Positions 53,931 through 62,295 of a DNA stretch of 64,000 bases are shown here, piece after piece. The position numbers and the translations under genes are program-made. The notes below the pieces were generated by a model. That model worked only from the letters and a program-made list of their open reading frames with translations. It did no database searches and was not told the DNA's origin. Origin of the DNA: Actinomycetes bacterium (lineage in GTDB: Bacteria; Actinomycetota; Acidimicrobiia; IMCC26256; PALSA-610); assembly GCA_025360585.1 (NCBI GenBank), contig JANYBW010000035.1, positions 1 to 64,000 on the forward strand, in the 5' to 3' direction. Within the stretch, counting starts at the first letter, position 1, and every line of letters starts with the position of its first letter.

Positions 53931-54704
53931 ATGGCAACGTTCGCAATTACGGGTTCAGCCGGTGGCATTGGCAGTGCGACACGTGCTCAGTTGGAAAGCG
54001 GTGGGCATCGCGTGATCGGAATCGACATTCGGGATGCCGAGGTCATCGCTGATCTAGCAACCCCTGCCGGCCGCACCGAGATGGTGAGCGACGTCGCGGC
54101 GTTGTGTGGTGGAGTCCTCGATGGAGTTGTGGCTGGCGCGGGTGTAAGTGGGCTCCCTGGGGAAGTCACCGTCGCGATCAACTATTTCGGAGCAATCGCG
54201 ACACTCGATGGTTTGCGGCCCATGCTCGCTCGCGGCACCAACCCCTGCGCGATTGGAATCAGCAGTAATTCCACGACGACGATGAGTGGCTATCCGATCA
54301 ACGTCACCGATGCGTGCCTCGCGAACGATGAGCCGCTCGCGTGCGAGCTGGCATCGAGTGATCGCAGCGGAGTCAGCATCTATCCGGCAACCAAACTCGC
54401 GCTCGCGCGATGGATCCGGAATCAATCAACTACCGCGGAGTGGATTGGTAGCGGCATTCGCCTCAACGCGATCGCACCCGGCTACACCGCGACTCCCATG
54501 ACCGCGGGCACCGAAGAATTCATGATGAATCTCGGCGATATCTACCCGCTACCGATGCGCCGCGCGGGCAAGGCCGATGAGATTGCCGCGTTGTTGCAGT
54601 TCGTGCTCATCGAAGGGACCTACTTCGTAGGATCATTCATCACGATCGACGGTGGAACTGATGCGGTATTGCGACCGAACGATTGGCCCCACCCGACGCA
54701 ATAG
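53931..54704 (+). CDS. SDR, HsdA-like (3-alpha-hydroxysteroid dehydrogenase/carbonyl reductase type)
   Basis: The 257-residue SDR has a short NAD motif ITGSAGGIGSATRAQLE, IGIDIRDAEVIADL, the divergent VVAGAGVSG in place of NNAG, ISSNSTTT with the catalytic Ser, and YPATKLALARWIR with Tyr-Lys. Loss of NNAG and the short ADL stretch are typical of the HsdA/carbonyl-reductase branch. It is last in the plus-strand run. Its stop abuts that of the next SDR gene without a spacer (TAGCTA). Confidence 0.88.
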   Translation: MATFAITGSAGGIGSATRAQLESGGHRVIGIDIRDAEVIADLATPAGRTEMVSDVAALCGGVLDGVVAGAGVSGLPGEVTVAINYFGAIATLDGLRPMLARGTNPCAIGISSNSTTTMSGYPINVTDACLANDEPLACELASSDRSGVSIYPATKLALARWIRNQSTTAEWIGSGIRLNAIAPGYTATPMTAGTEEFMMNLGDIYPLPMRRAGKADEIAALLQFVLIEGTYFVGSFITIDGGTDAVLRPNDWPHPTQ

Positions 54705-55583
54705 CTACTCGTAAGGATGCAACGACGGGGGTAAGGAACCCGCGGCGATCGCATCGGCCCGAGCATGGAGCAGCTCGCCAAATTTATCGAGATCGTGGCT
54801 CACGATGAACTTGCCTTGTTGAATTTGTTCGATCGCGAACCGGCCCAACTCGTTGACATCCATCGTCTTGACCGGCGTACCCGCTGCTTCCATCGCGGCT
54901 TTGAAATCGGCGATCGTTGTCATCGGCGCGGGTGGTCGCGGCCGCACCCGAGCCAATGAATCCGGGCGGTTTCGCTGCGCGGTCCAGAGGCCGGTCTCGA
55001 GCAAACCACCGGATGGATAAAACACACACGCACGCAAGTTGGTTCTTTCTTTGATGAAATTGTGGGCAAGCGCCTCCGTAAAGCAACTCACCGCGGCTTT
55101 ACTCGCCGCATAGACCGAAGCATTGAGCACCGGCGCGAAGCCACCGTCCGCCGATGACGTATTGACAATCAGACCCTCATCGCCGGTTGCCATCATTCTG
55201 GGCACAAATTCCAACGCACAGTTCGCGAGGCCGAAAACGTTGACAGAAAAGCACCACTTCCAATCGTTCGGTTCTTGTTCCCACGGCAATCCGCCTCCGC
55301 CGCTCGTCACGCCGGCATTGTTAAACAGCAGGTTGCACGTTGCGTAGCGATCAAATACGGCGTCGGCCAAAGCCCGCACTGAGTCCTCATCGGCTACATC
55401 GGTACGAACGCCCCAAACTTCGCCGCGGTCCGAGAGTTCCGCGCACGTTGTGTCGAGAACACGCTGTTCAATGTCTGCGATTACCACGCGGCTGCCCTTG
55501 GCGAGCAAGGCTTCGACCAACCCGCGGCCAACTCCATTTGCTCCGCCAGTTACTACCGCAACTTTGCCGTTGAGATCCTTCAT
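54705..55583 (-). CDS. Short-chain dehydrogenase/reductase
   Basis: The 292-residue enzyme starts at ATG 55583, with GGAGCAG upstream. TGGANGVGRGLVEALL, VIADIEQ, RTDVADEDS, LFNNAGVTSGGGG, VNTSSADGGFAP with the catalytic Ser, and YAASKAAV with Tyr-Lys are in place. The Asp in VIADIEQ favours NAD. The C-terminal substrate region is longer than in the neighbouring SDRs. It converges with the plus-strand oxidoreductase run and may work on a different substrate. Confidence 0.9.
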   Translation of the reverse strand: MKDLNGKVAVVTGGANGVGRGLVEALLAKGSRVVIADIEQRVLDTTCAELSDRGEVWGVRTDVADEDSVRALADAVFDRYATCNLLFNNAGVTSGGGGLPWEQEPNDWKWCFSVNVFGLANCALEFVPRMMATGDEGLIVNTSSADGGFAPVLNASVYAASKAAVSCFTEALAHNFIKERTNLRACVFYPSGGLLETGLWTAQRNRPDSLARVRPRPPAPMTTIADFKAAMEAAGTPVKTMDVNELGRFAIEQIQQGKFIVSHDLDKFGELLHARADAIAAGSLPPSLHPYE

Positions 55584-55626
55584 TGTGCTGCTCCAGATTG
55601 TGGTCGATATTGGGCAAGGCCAGAAG

Positions 55627-56445
55627 CTACGAAGCGGTGACGAAATCGATGAGCTGCTCGACCGCTCCGACGACCGCAGGTTCGAGGTCTCGGTAACTTT
55701 GCACCTTGGACAATAAGTCGCGCCAGAACTGCCGCGGATCATTCACTCCCAATGCCGCACACGTGGCTTCTTTGAACGGCTGGCCCTTGGGAATTTCCGG
55801 CCAGCGTTCGATGCCCAGCACCTTGGGCCGAATGGCAGTCCACACATCGATATACGGAGTACCCGTGAACTTCACAAAATCACTCTGCACCCGCTGCGCG
55901 ATCCGGTCTTCCTTCGAACCCGCAACGAGGTGATCCACCAACACGCCGAGGCGCCGTTGGGGGCCGGGCCGGAACTCGCGCACAAACTCCTCGATGTTGT
56001 CGAGGCCATCGAGGCGCTCGACCACAACGCCTTCAAGGCGTAAATCATCGCCCCAGACCTTTTCGAGCAGCTCCGCGTCGTGAATACCCTCGACCACAAT
56101 ACGCGCGGCGCGTGCAACGCGTGCCCGAGCATTGGGCACGGCAATTGAACCCGAAGCCGTTCGCGCCGGGCCATTCGTTGGCGACGCGGATCCGACCGGG
56201 CGCCGCAAGGTCACCGCCGCGCCGTCAACCAAAAACGCGCCTATTTCTAAAGGGAAATTCCGCACCAGGCCAGTCGCACCTTCGATGGCAACTTCATTGG
56301 GCCGGATCGAGCGGATCGTGCCAACGTAACGGCTGCCTCGGTGCGCAACTTTTAGCCCAAAAACTCCGTCAACAACTGGGTATTGGGCCGCGAGTCGTTG
56401 TTTCGCTCCGACAGGCCCGGCGAGCGTTCCGTGGTAATTGGTCAT
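55627..56445 (-). CDS. DUF3097 protein
   Basis: The 272-residue protein has the DUF3097 pattern: an N-terminal beta domain (GVFGLKVAHRGSRYVGTI), then RAARIVVEGIHDAELLEKVWGDDLR, VVVERLDGLDN, LGVLVDHLVAGSKEDRIA and YIDVWTAIRPKVLGIERWPEIP. The VEGIHDAELLE and LVDHLVAGSKE segments resemble a TOPRIM-like acidic site, as found in nucleases and primases. The family is largely confined to actinobacteria and has no proven function. It is upstream of the SDR gene on the same strand by 43 bases. Confidence 0.9.
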   Translation of the reverse strand: MTNYHGTLAGPVGAKQRLAAQYPVVDGVFGLKVAHRGSRYVGTIRSIRPNEVAIEGATGLVRNFPLEIGAFLVDGAAVTLRRPVGSASPTNGPARTASGSIAVPNARARVARAARIVVEGIHDAELLEKVWGDDLRLEGVVVERLDGLDNIEEFVREFRPGPQRRLGVLVDHLVAGSKEDRIAQRVQSDFVKFTGTPYIDVWTAIRPKVLGIERWPEIPKGQPFKEATCAALGVNDPRQFWRDLLSKVQSYRDLEPAVVGAVEQLIDFVTAS

Positions 56446-56502
56446 CGGCGTTCGAAATTAGTTGCCACCAACGGTCAACGGTGGGCACTTGCCCCAGCCC
56501 CA

Positions 56503-56739
56503 CTAATTCAACACCGACGCGATGCCCCAGATCATGACCACCAACCCAATGAGGGCGTACGTCACGGATCGAGCAACGGGAGCGACGACATAGTCCGCAG
56601 CCTTCGTATTGTTCCTAGCGCGCGTTGGCACCGATTTCTGATCAGATTTTCGACGGGCCAGCGCCAAGACGTTGGCAACAAACAACGCGCCGCCCAACGC
56701 GACAACGAGCTCCTGCATCACTTGACCATAGAAATCCAC
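56503..56739 (-). CDS. Small two-helix membrane protein
   Basis: The 78-residue protein has hydrophobic segments at about 8-26 (VMQELVVALGGALFVANVL) and 55-76 (VTYALIGLVVMIWGIASVL), joined by a basic cytoplasmic loop rich in Arg and Lys. Both ends probably face outside. I do not recognise a family. It is 33 bases downstream of the 56773 gene on the same strand. Confidence 0.65.
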   Translation of the reverse strand: MDFYGQVMQELVVALGGALFVANVLALARRKSDQKSVPTRARNNTKAADYVVAPVARSVTYALIGLVVMIWGIASVLN

Positions 56740-56772
56740 AGTGAATCAACTGTAGCGAGCGTTTCCCGACGA

Positions 56773-57471
56773 TCACAGACTCCGCAGCGATGGGTCCGCA
56801 TGTTTACGAAGTACATCAGCGATTTCGGTCGTCGTCACCCCGCGCTTAACCCGAACTGCAGTACGGGTATCCAAGCTGTCGGGTCGAACAATCAGCGAAA
56901 ACAACACGATGCCATCGTGGTTCAGGCAAAGGTCCAAGCGCGTGCCCAAGCTGATCATCATCGTCGCACCGGGTCGGAGCCGGATTCGAAAGCATTCCCC
57001 ATTTTGATCGGCAATACGACGTTGATATTGCGCAACGATCTCATAGCGTTTCCAAATCTGGATCTCAGCAAACAACGTTGCGGATCCGTCATCGCGTTCG
57101 GGCACCACCCCATCGCGCACACACTGAATTCCGATGGAACTGCCAAAGCAATTGACACCAAGTTTCGCCGTCGCGATGTGCAGCGAATCCTCGGAAAGTT
57201 CGAGATGCAAATACGGCTTGTCGCGTAGCCACGCCGTGAGAACCAATTCGCGTCCGGACCCGACCTGGTTGCCAATCGTTGGCTCTCGACGCACCGAATA
57301 CACCACGCGCGATTCGGTGCGGCCGCCTTGTACGAGGAGCTGCACCAATGATTTCAAGGCACGCTGATGATTCACTTCCGGCGTCGACGCGCTACTCAGA
57401 ATCACTGCGAAGACACCAACCACAAGGGCGAGAAACCCCGTTGCCACTCGGCGATCAACTGGCGTACCCAT
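56773..57471 (-). CDS. Secreted or membrane-anchored protein of unknown function
   Basis: The 232-residue protein has an N-terminal helix (TGFLALVVGVFAVILSSAS) serving as signal or anchor, followed by an extracellular beta-rich part with about four Cys (for example NCFGSSIGIQCVRD). The strand-rich sequence with LHLELSEDSLHIATAKLG resembles lipoprotein carriers of the LppX/LprG kind in tone, but no lipobox Cys is present. No function can be assigned. Its start lies 41 bases from the divergent nucS gene. Confidence 0.7.
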   Translation of the reverse strand: MGTPVDRRVATGFLALVVGVFAVILSSASTPEVNHQRALKSLVQLLVQGGRTESRVVYSVRREPTIGNQVGSGRELVLTAWLRDKPYLHLELSEDSLHIATAKLGVNCFGSSIGIQCVRDGVVPERDDGSATLFAEIQIWKRYEIVAQYQRRIADQNGECFRIRLRPGATMMISLGTRLDLCLNHDGIVLFSLIVRPDSLDTRTAVRVKRGVTTTEIADVLRKHADPSLRSL

Positions 57472-57512
57472 CGCTGCGAAGGTACCGGCACTATCGTGAC
57501 AAACTCGGGACC

Positions 57513-58169
57513 GTGCGCTTAATCGTGGCGAATTGCTCGGTGCAATATCAAGGGCGCCTCGGCGCGCGCCTCAGCCCGTCGATTCGGCTCATCGTGTTGA
57601 AGGCCGACGGTTCAATCGCGATTCATTCCGATGCCAAAGCATTCAAGCCTCTCAATTGGATGAACCCGCCCTGCACAATCATCGAACGCGATGGAGCAAT
57701 CCGTGCTGATACCCCAAAGGGTGAATCGCTCGTCATCGAGTTGCACGAAGTGTTGTCCGATACCAAGTTCGAATTCGGGATCGATCCGGGCCTTGAAAAA
57801 GACGGCGTAGAGGCAGAACTACAAGAGCTGTTGGCTGCGCGCGTGAGTGCGTTACGCGAGGACTACGAGCTTTTGAAGCGGGAGTATTACACCGACATCG
57901 GACCAGTCGATTTGTTGTGCAAAGACGGCGAAGGTCGAACAGTTGTAGTGGAGATCAAACGGGTCGGTGAAATTGCCGGAGTCGAGCAACTGATCCGGTA
58001 TCAGGAGCGCCTCGATCTTGATTCTCGATTTGCGCCGACCGTCGGCGTCTTCGTTGCCCAACGCTTCAAGCCGCAGGCCAAGGTGTTCGCAACGAGCAAA
58101 GGCATCGCGTGTATCGAAGTTGACCTCGCGCAACTCCGAGGCGAAGTCCAGCACAACACGCTGTTCTGA
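57513..58169 (+). CDS. nucS: Endonuclease NucS (EndoMS), non-canonical mismatch repair
   Basis: The 218-residue enzyme starts at GTG 57513, giving the family's usual length. The N-terminal beta domain includes FKPLNWMNPP with Trp49; the C-terminal PD-(D/E)xK site is DIGPVDLL (Asp133) and VVVEIKR (Glu147, Lys149), followed by GVEQLIRYQERL. The protein ends in NTLF, in line with the short clamp-binding tail of actinobacterial NucS. It cuts mismatched DNA in organisms without MutS/MutL. The stop codon lies within a 14-bp tandem repeat. Confidence 0.95.
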   Translation: MRLIVANCSVQYQGRLGARLSPSIRLIVLKADGSIAIHSDAKAFKPLNWMNPPCTIIERDGAIRADTPKGESLVIELHEVLSDTKFEFGIDPGLEKDGVEAELQELLAARVSALREDYELLKREYYTDIGPVDLLCKDGEGRTVVVEIKRVGEIAGVEQLIRYQERLDLDSRFAPTVGVFVAQRFKPQAKVFATSKGIACIEVDLAQLRGEVQHNTLF

Positions 58170-58248
58170 CCCCTCTCGTCTGGCCCTTCTGGTCTGGCCC
58201 TTCTGGTCTGGCCCTTCTGGTCTGGCCCCTCTCGTCTGGCCCTTCTGG
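58165..58248. repeat. 14-bp tandem repeat across the nucS stop codon
   Basis: Six adjacent 14-bp units: TCTGACCCCTCTCG, TCTGGCCCTTCTGG three times, TCTGGCCCCTCTCG, TCTGGCCCTTCTGG. The first unit includes the TGA of nucS (58167-58169). The array fills most of the 111-base gap to the convergent galE gene. Alternation of two unit types shows that the array grew by duplication of more than one unit. Confidence 0.92.
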
Positions 58249-58280
58249 TCGCCAACGCAGCTTGCCCAGCGCGGATCGTT

Positions 58281-59306
58281 TTATTGATACCCAGTTGGGT
58301 TTTGAGATTGCCAACGCCATGCGTCTGCACACATGTCGTCGAGGGTCCGGGTAGCCCGCCAGTCGAGTAGGCGCATCGCTCGGGAGGTATCGGCGAAACA
58401 CGACGCGGCATCGCCTGGCCGTCGGCCGCCGACCCGCATTGGTATGGTTTCACCGACCGCGCGCTGCGCGGCCTCGTGAACCTCAAACACCGATGATCCG
58501 GTACCGGTGCCGAGATTGATTTCTTCGCACCCCGAGATGTCGCCCAGCGCGCGTATGGCGGCTAGATGCCCCAATGCCAAATCCATAACGTGGATGTAAT
58601 CGCGGATACACGAGCCATCGGGGGTCGGATAATCGCCGCCGAATACCACCAAGTCTTTTCGTCGCCCAACGGCAACCTGCATGATGAAGGGCATCAAGTT
58701 GTTTGGTACGCCAAGCGGGTCCTCGCCAATACGACCCGAGGGGTGCGCGCCGACGGGGTTGAAGTAGCGCAAACACGCAATGCTCCACGACGGATCCGCC
58801 GCCGCGAGATCTCGCAGCATGTTTTCAATGATGAGTTTCGTACGGCCGTATGGGTTCGTGCCAACCAGCGGTGCCGATTCAACGATCGGTGAAACCTCCG
58901 GATCGCCATACACCGTGGCCGATGATGAAAACACGAGATTCCGCACATCGTGTTCCTGCATAACCTGTAGGAGTGCCACGGCGCCGCCGACGTTGACGTC
59001 GTAATAGTTCAGCGGATTGGCGACCGATTCGCCGACGGCCTTGAGGCCGGCGAAATGCACGACCGCGTCGACCGATTCGACCGCGAAGACTTCGCCTAAG
59101 CCCTGGGTATCTCGAACATCAACCTCATAGGTGACTAGTGAGCCGGGAGCGATTTCCAGCACCCGGTCGAGCGGAGTCCGCGAGCTGTTCGAAAAGTTAT
59201 CGACCACGACAATGGAAAATCCGGCTTCAAGCAGCGCCACGCAGGTCGTACTGCCGATGTATCCCGCGCCACCCGTGACCAAAATCTTTTGGATCGGCTG
59301 TACCAT
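58281..59306 (-). CDS. galE: UDP-glucose 4-epimerase
   Basis: The 341-residue extended SDR begins KILVTGGAGYIGSTTCVAL, then VVVDNFSNSSR, VHFAGLKAVGES, FSSSATVYG, the NPYGRTK Tyr-Lys pair, CLRYFNPVGAHPSGRIGEDP, NLMPFIMQVAVGRR, GSCIRDYIHVMDLA and NLGTGTGSSVFEV. This is the full GalE pattern, interconverting UDP-glucose and UDP-galactose with tightly bound NAD. It supplies precursors for the polysaccharide loci on either side. It is seven bases downstream of the methyltransferase gene on the same strand. Confidence 0.95.
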   Translation of the reverse strand: MVQPIQKILVTGGAGYIGSTTCVALLEAGFSIVVVDNFSNSSRTPLDRVLEIAPGSLVTYEVDVRDTQGLGEVFAVESVDAVVHFAGLKAVGESVANPLNYYDVNVGGAVALLQVMQEHDVRNLVFSSSATVYGDPEVSPIVESAPLVGTNPYGRTKLIIENMLRDLAAADPSWSIACLRYFNPVGAHPSGRIGEDPLGVPNNLMPFIMQVAVGRRKDLVVFGGDYPTPDGSCIRDYIHVMDLALGHLAAIRALGDISGCEEINLGTGTGSSVFEVHEAAQRAVGETIPMRVGGRRPGDAASCFADTSRAMRLLDWRATRTLDDMCADAWRWQSQNPTGYQ

Positions 59307-59313
59307 CCCTACA

Positions 59314-60027
59314 TCACAAAAGGACGCCGTCGATTAGCCATTCGATGCTGCCACTCGTGTTTCGAATTTGCGAAACACCAACCTGGGCAAACAAGTGCGC
59401 GTAGCGCGCCTCGACCTCGCCCGCGTTATGAAAGTATCGAAGATGGGCCGTCGCGTCATAGTTCGGCACGGTGCCCAAAACTCGTGTGCCCGATTTGATG
59501 CGCTGCAAGATTTCGAGATCGCCGTCGAGGTGCTCAAGGAATTCCGTGCACGTCACGATGTTGTAATCGACCGTATCGAAAAGGTCGGTCTTATAAGCAT
59601 CGGCTAATTCAAACCGAAACCCCGGCACGAGAAGCCGCGCTTGCTCAAGCCGGTTACTGCTGAAATCAAAGCCGGTGTAATGCTCGACGCCGCGTTCCAG
59701 CAGAAGGCAAGCGAGGTGCCCGGCGCCACAACCCATATCGAGCACGCGCGGTGATGCGCTGTTCATTACCCGATCACCGATCACAGCCCACGATCCGTAC
59801 CAGCTGAGTTGCCAGTAGGGGTTACGCCATCGGCCTTCGTCTTCGAACGTTTGGTCGTAAAAATCCGGGCCATACTCAATCAGGTCCGGATTCATTGCCG
59901 TTGGTTGGCCGGGTGCGCGTACCGTCGACCCCGCTCGAGCACGACGGGCCTTGGCTGCCCGGACCGCTATTGGGGGCGTGAAATCCAGTGCCAATCGCCG
60001 AAGCCGTGAGATCTGACTAGTGCCCAT
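59314..60027 (-). CDS. Class I SAM-dependent methyltransferase
   Basis: From ATG 60027 the protein has 237 residues. Motif I is RVLDMGCGAGHLACLLLE, followed by YTGFDFSSNRLEQAR, FELADAYKTDLF and the UbiG-like VTCTEFLEHLDGDLEIL. Preceding it is YGPDFYDQTFEDEGRWRNPYW, a pattern of sugar or glycan methyltransferases. It probably methylates a sugar of the exported polysaccharide. Its 5' end overlaps the region upstream of the divergent sulfotransferase gene; an ATG at 60087 would lengthen it by 20 residues and create a real overlap. Confidence 0.85.
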   Translation of the reverse strand: MGTSQISRLRRLALDFTPPIAVRAAKARRARAGSTVRAPGQPTAMNPDLIEYGPDFYDQTFEDEGRWRNPYWQLSWYGSWAVIGDRVMNSASPRVLDMGCGAGHLACLLLERGVEHYTGFDFSSNRLEQARLLVPGFRFELADAYKTDLFDTVDYNIVTCTEFLEHLDGDLEILQRIKSGTRVLGTVPNYDATAHLRYFHNAGEVEARYAHLFAQVGVSQIRNTSGSIEWLIDGVLL

Positions 60028-60081
60028 CCGGTGCACGCTACTCCGAGCGTCATCCAAAGTCGATAGCGCCAACTGCGATTC

Positions 60082-61146
60082 GTGCATCGAGTGAAAAACG
60101 TCGCTGGTATCGTAACGAGGGTGACTCAACCACAACACCTTGTCACGATGATTGGCTCACCGCGCTCCGGAACAACGTGGCTTCAGTCGTTGCTCGGGGC
60201 CCACCCTCGAATCGCGTCCCCGCAAGAAACCGATTTGTTCACTCGTTTCGTAACGCCGATGCGTGAGAGCTGGGATTGGCAAATGCGCGGCACTCCTGAG
60301 GATTGGGTGACGCGACGGCTCAAAGGACTTCCGTCGCTACTGACCTCGAGCGAGTTCGATCGTTGCGTCAACGTACTCATCAACGATGTCTTCGCAGCAG
60401 CATTGGCACTCAAGCCGGGCGCCGACATCGTTCTCGAAAAGAGTCCTTCACATTCCCTCGATGTCGCGACGATCGCGCACTACTTGCCACAAACCAATTT
60501 CATTCACGTTGTGCGTGACGGCCGCGACGCCGTGGATTCGATGCTGGCGGCGAGTAAGGGATGGGGAGCCTTCTGGGCGCCACAATCAGTGACGCGCGCC
60601 GCTGAGCTCTGGGTCAAATACGTCCGCGGCGCACAAGCTGCCCGCGATCAGCCCAACCGCTACCACGAAATACGGTACGAAGATTTGAAGGCCGACGGCG
60701 CCGTCGTTTTGCAGCGCGCGTTCCACGCGATCGGCATCGAAGCATCGGTTTCTGAATGCGCAGCAAACATCGCCCAACACGCGATTGGATCCCCAGTTGG
60801 ATCCCCAGGCGGATCAACGGGCGGATCAACGGGCGGAACCGGCGAAGCACGCAGTGCAAGCATCCTTGTCGGGGGCGAATTCGCAGCGTTTGCCGGCAAC
60901 AATGAACCCGAGGGATTCATCCGGACGGGTAAAGGTGGTGGCTGGCGAGAATGGACGCCCAACCAACGGTTGGCGTTCAATGAAATCGCCGGTCCACTGC
61001 TTGTCGAACTCGGCTATGCATCAGATTCATCCTGGGCCGACGCAAGCTTCGCGACCCGCCGGGCCCGAACGATCCGCACATTTGCCGCCAAGGCTTCGCG
61101 CAGCGCGGGATTCCGGCTATCGCAACGCCTTGAACCACTTCAGTAA
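60082..61146 (+). CDS. Sulfotransferase (PAPS-dependent)
   Basis: The 354-residue enzyme has the 5'-phosphosulfate loop MIGSPRSGTTWLQSLLG and the 3'-phosphate region FIHVVRDGRDAVDSMLA, with YHEIRYEDLKAD downstream, the standard sulfotransferase-1/3 set. It moves sulfate from PAPS to a hydroxyl, here probably a sugar. GTGs at 60082, 60091 and 60121 are all possible starts. Between the catalytic part and the C-terminal helices lies a Gly/Ser/Thr repeat segment encoded by 12-bp tandem repeats. It lies upstream of the Wzm/Wzt exporter genes. Confidence 0.88.
   Translation: MHRVKNVAGIVTRVTQPQHLVTMIGSPRSGTTWLQSLLGAHPRIASPQETDLFTRFVTPMRESWDWQMRGTPEDWVTRRLKGLPSLLTSSEFDRCVNVLINDVFAAALALKPGADIVLEKSPSHSLDVATIAHYLPQTNFIHVVRDGRDAVDSMLAASKGWGAFWAPQSVTRAAELWVKYVRGAQAARDQPNRYHEIRYEDLKADGAVVLQRAFHAIGIEASVSECAANIAQHAIGSPVGSPGGSTGGSTGGTGEARSASILVGGEFAAFAGNNEPEGFIRTGKGGGWREWTPNQRLAFNEIAGPLLVELGYASDSSWADASFATRRARTIRTFAAKASRSAGFRLSQRLEPLQ
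60785..60840 (+). repeat. In-frame tandem repeat inside the sulfotransferase gene
   Basis: Successive 12-base units begin GGATCCCCAGTT, GGATCCCCAGGC, GGATCAACGGGC, GGATCAACGGGC and GGAACCGGCGAA. They encode GSPVGSPGGSTGGSTGGTG, a flexible linker. Copy number changes would alter linker length by four residues without a frameshift. Confidence 0.85.
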
Positions 61147-61386
61147 GGAACCAGCGCTCGAGTTCCGAAGCGTGGCGTCAACCCACGAGCGTGCCGCAGT
61201 TCGGCCTCGTGGCTCCGCATTCGATCTCACACGATATTGCTGAGGCAGGTCTCTGGTGAAGCTACGATGCTATCGCTTTGGGCCGCCGGGTCCGCCGCAA
61301 CCCTAGAAAGCCGTATCAGTGGCGCACGACGATTCCCAGCAGACGCTGCCTTCCCATCGCAGCCATGAGCACGGCGCACCACTCCG

Positions 61387-62295
61387 TTGAGTCACGACAC
61401 CCCAACGGACTCACCCTCAACCGCGCCCGGCGATTTCCCCGAGCGCACCGATATCCTGGCGCTTCCGCCTCCTGAGCTCCGGTACCGCCGCGCTCTCGAG
61501 ATTGGGCCTGCGATAAAACGGCTCTTCGCGGCACGGCCAATCATTTGGGCGCTCATTGTTCGCCAAGTGCGCGCGACTTACAGCCAACAAGTGCTAGGGC
61601 TCGCATGGGCCCTGATGACCCCGCTCGCGCAAATGCTGGTGTTTACCGTGCTCCTAAACCGTGTCGATAACAAGACCGGCATCGATACCCATGGCATCCC
61701 AAAGCAACTCTGGCTCTACATCGGTCTCGTCGCCTGGTCGTTTTTCTCAAGCGGGGTAGCGAGTGGCGGAACCAGCCTGATCGCGAATCCGCTACTCAAC
61801 AAAATCTACGCACCGCGCGAAGTTTTTCCCATTGCTCAAATAGCTACCTCCATGATCGATGCGACAGCATCCGCGATGTTGCTGCCGATCCTGATGATCA
61901 TCACTGCGCACGGAATTTCGGTGACCGCGCTATGGGCCCCAATTCCGCTACTGGTTCTGGTTGGTTTCGCAACCGCGATCGCAGTCATTGTTTCTGCGAT
62001 CACCGTGTACGCACGGGATCTTCGATCGGGTCTGCCGCTGTTGCTGCAACTCGGAATGTTTTTACCCGGCGTTTTGTATCCGGTCGAAAAAGTCATACCC
62101 GCGTCCGGACGGTGGCTCTACACAGCCATCGCACCGGTTGGATCGGTGGTTGGTGAGCTCCGAAATTGCATGCTGCTCAACCGCGCGCCAGATCCCACGA
62201 CGATGGGCATCGCAGCCGCTTCGACCGCGGTTTGGCTGTTCTTCACGTTTTTGTTTTTCAAACGTCTTGAAACGGGTTTCGCCGATGTCTCCTGA
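61387..62295 (+). CDS. ABC-2 polysaccharide exporter permease (Wzm-like)
   Basis: The 302-residue protein (TTG 61387) has a cytoplasmic N-terminus with LFAARPIIWALIVRQVRATYSQ, then six helices. The family pattern QQVLGLAWALMTPLAQMLVFTVL, NPLLNKIYAPREVFPIAQI and ITVYARDLRSGLPLLLQLGMFLPGVLYP identifies the O-antigen/teichoic-acid exporter permeases (Wzm, TagG). The next gene starts inside its end with an 11-base overlap, as expected for a stoichiometric complex with the ATPase. Confidence 0.93.
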   Translation: MSHDTPTDSPSTAPGDFPERTDILALPPPELRYRRALEIGPAIKRLFAARPIIWALIVRQVRATYSQQVLGLAWALMTPLAQMLVFTVLLNRVDNKTGIDTHGIPKQLWLYIGLVAWSFFSSGVASGGTSLIANPLLNKIYAPREVFPIAQIATSMIDATASAMLLPILMIITAHGISVTALWAPIPLLVLVGFATAIAVIVSAITVYARDLRSGLPLLLQLGMFLPGVLYPVEKVIPASGRWLYTAIAPVGSVVGELRNCMLLNRAPDPTTMGIAAASTAVWLFFTFLFFKRLETGFADVS

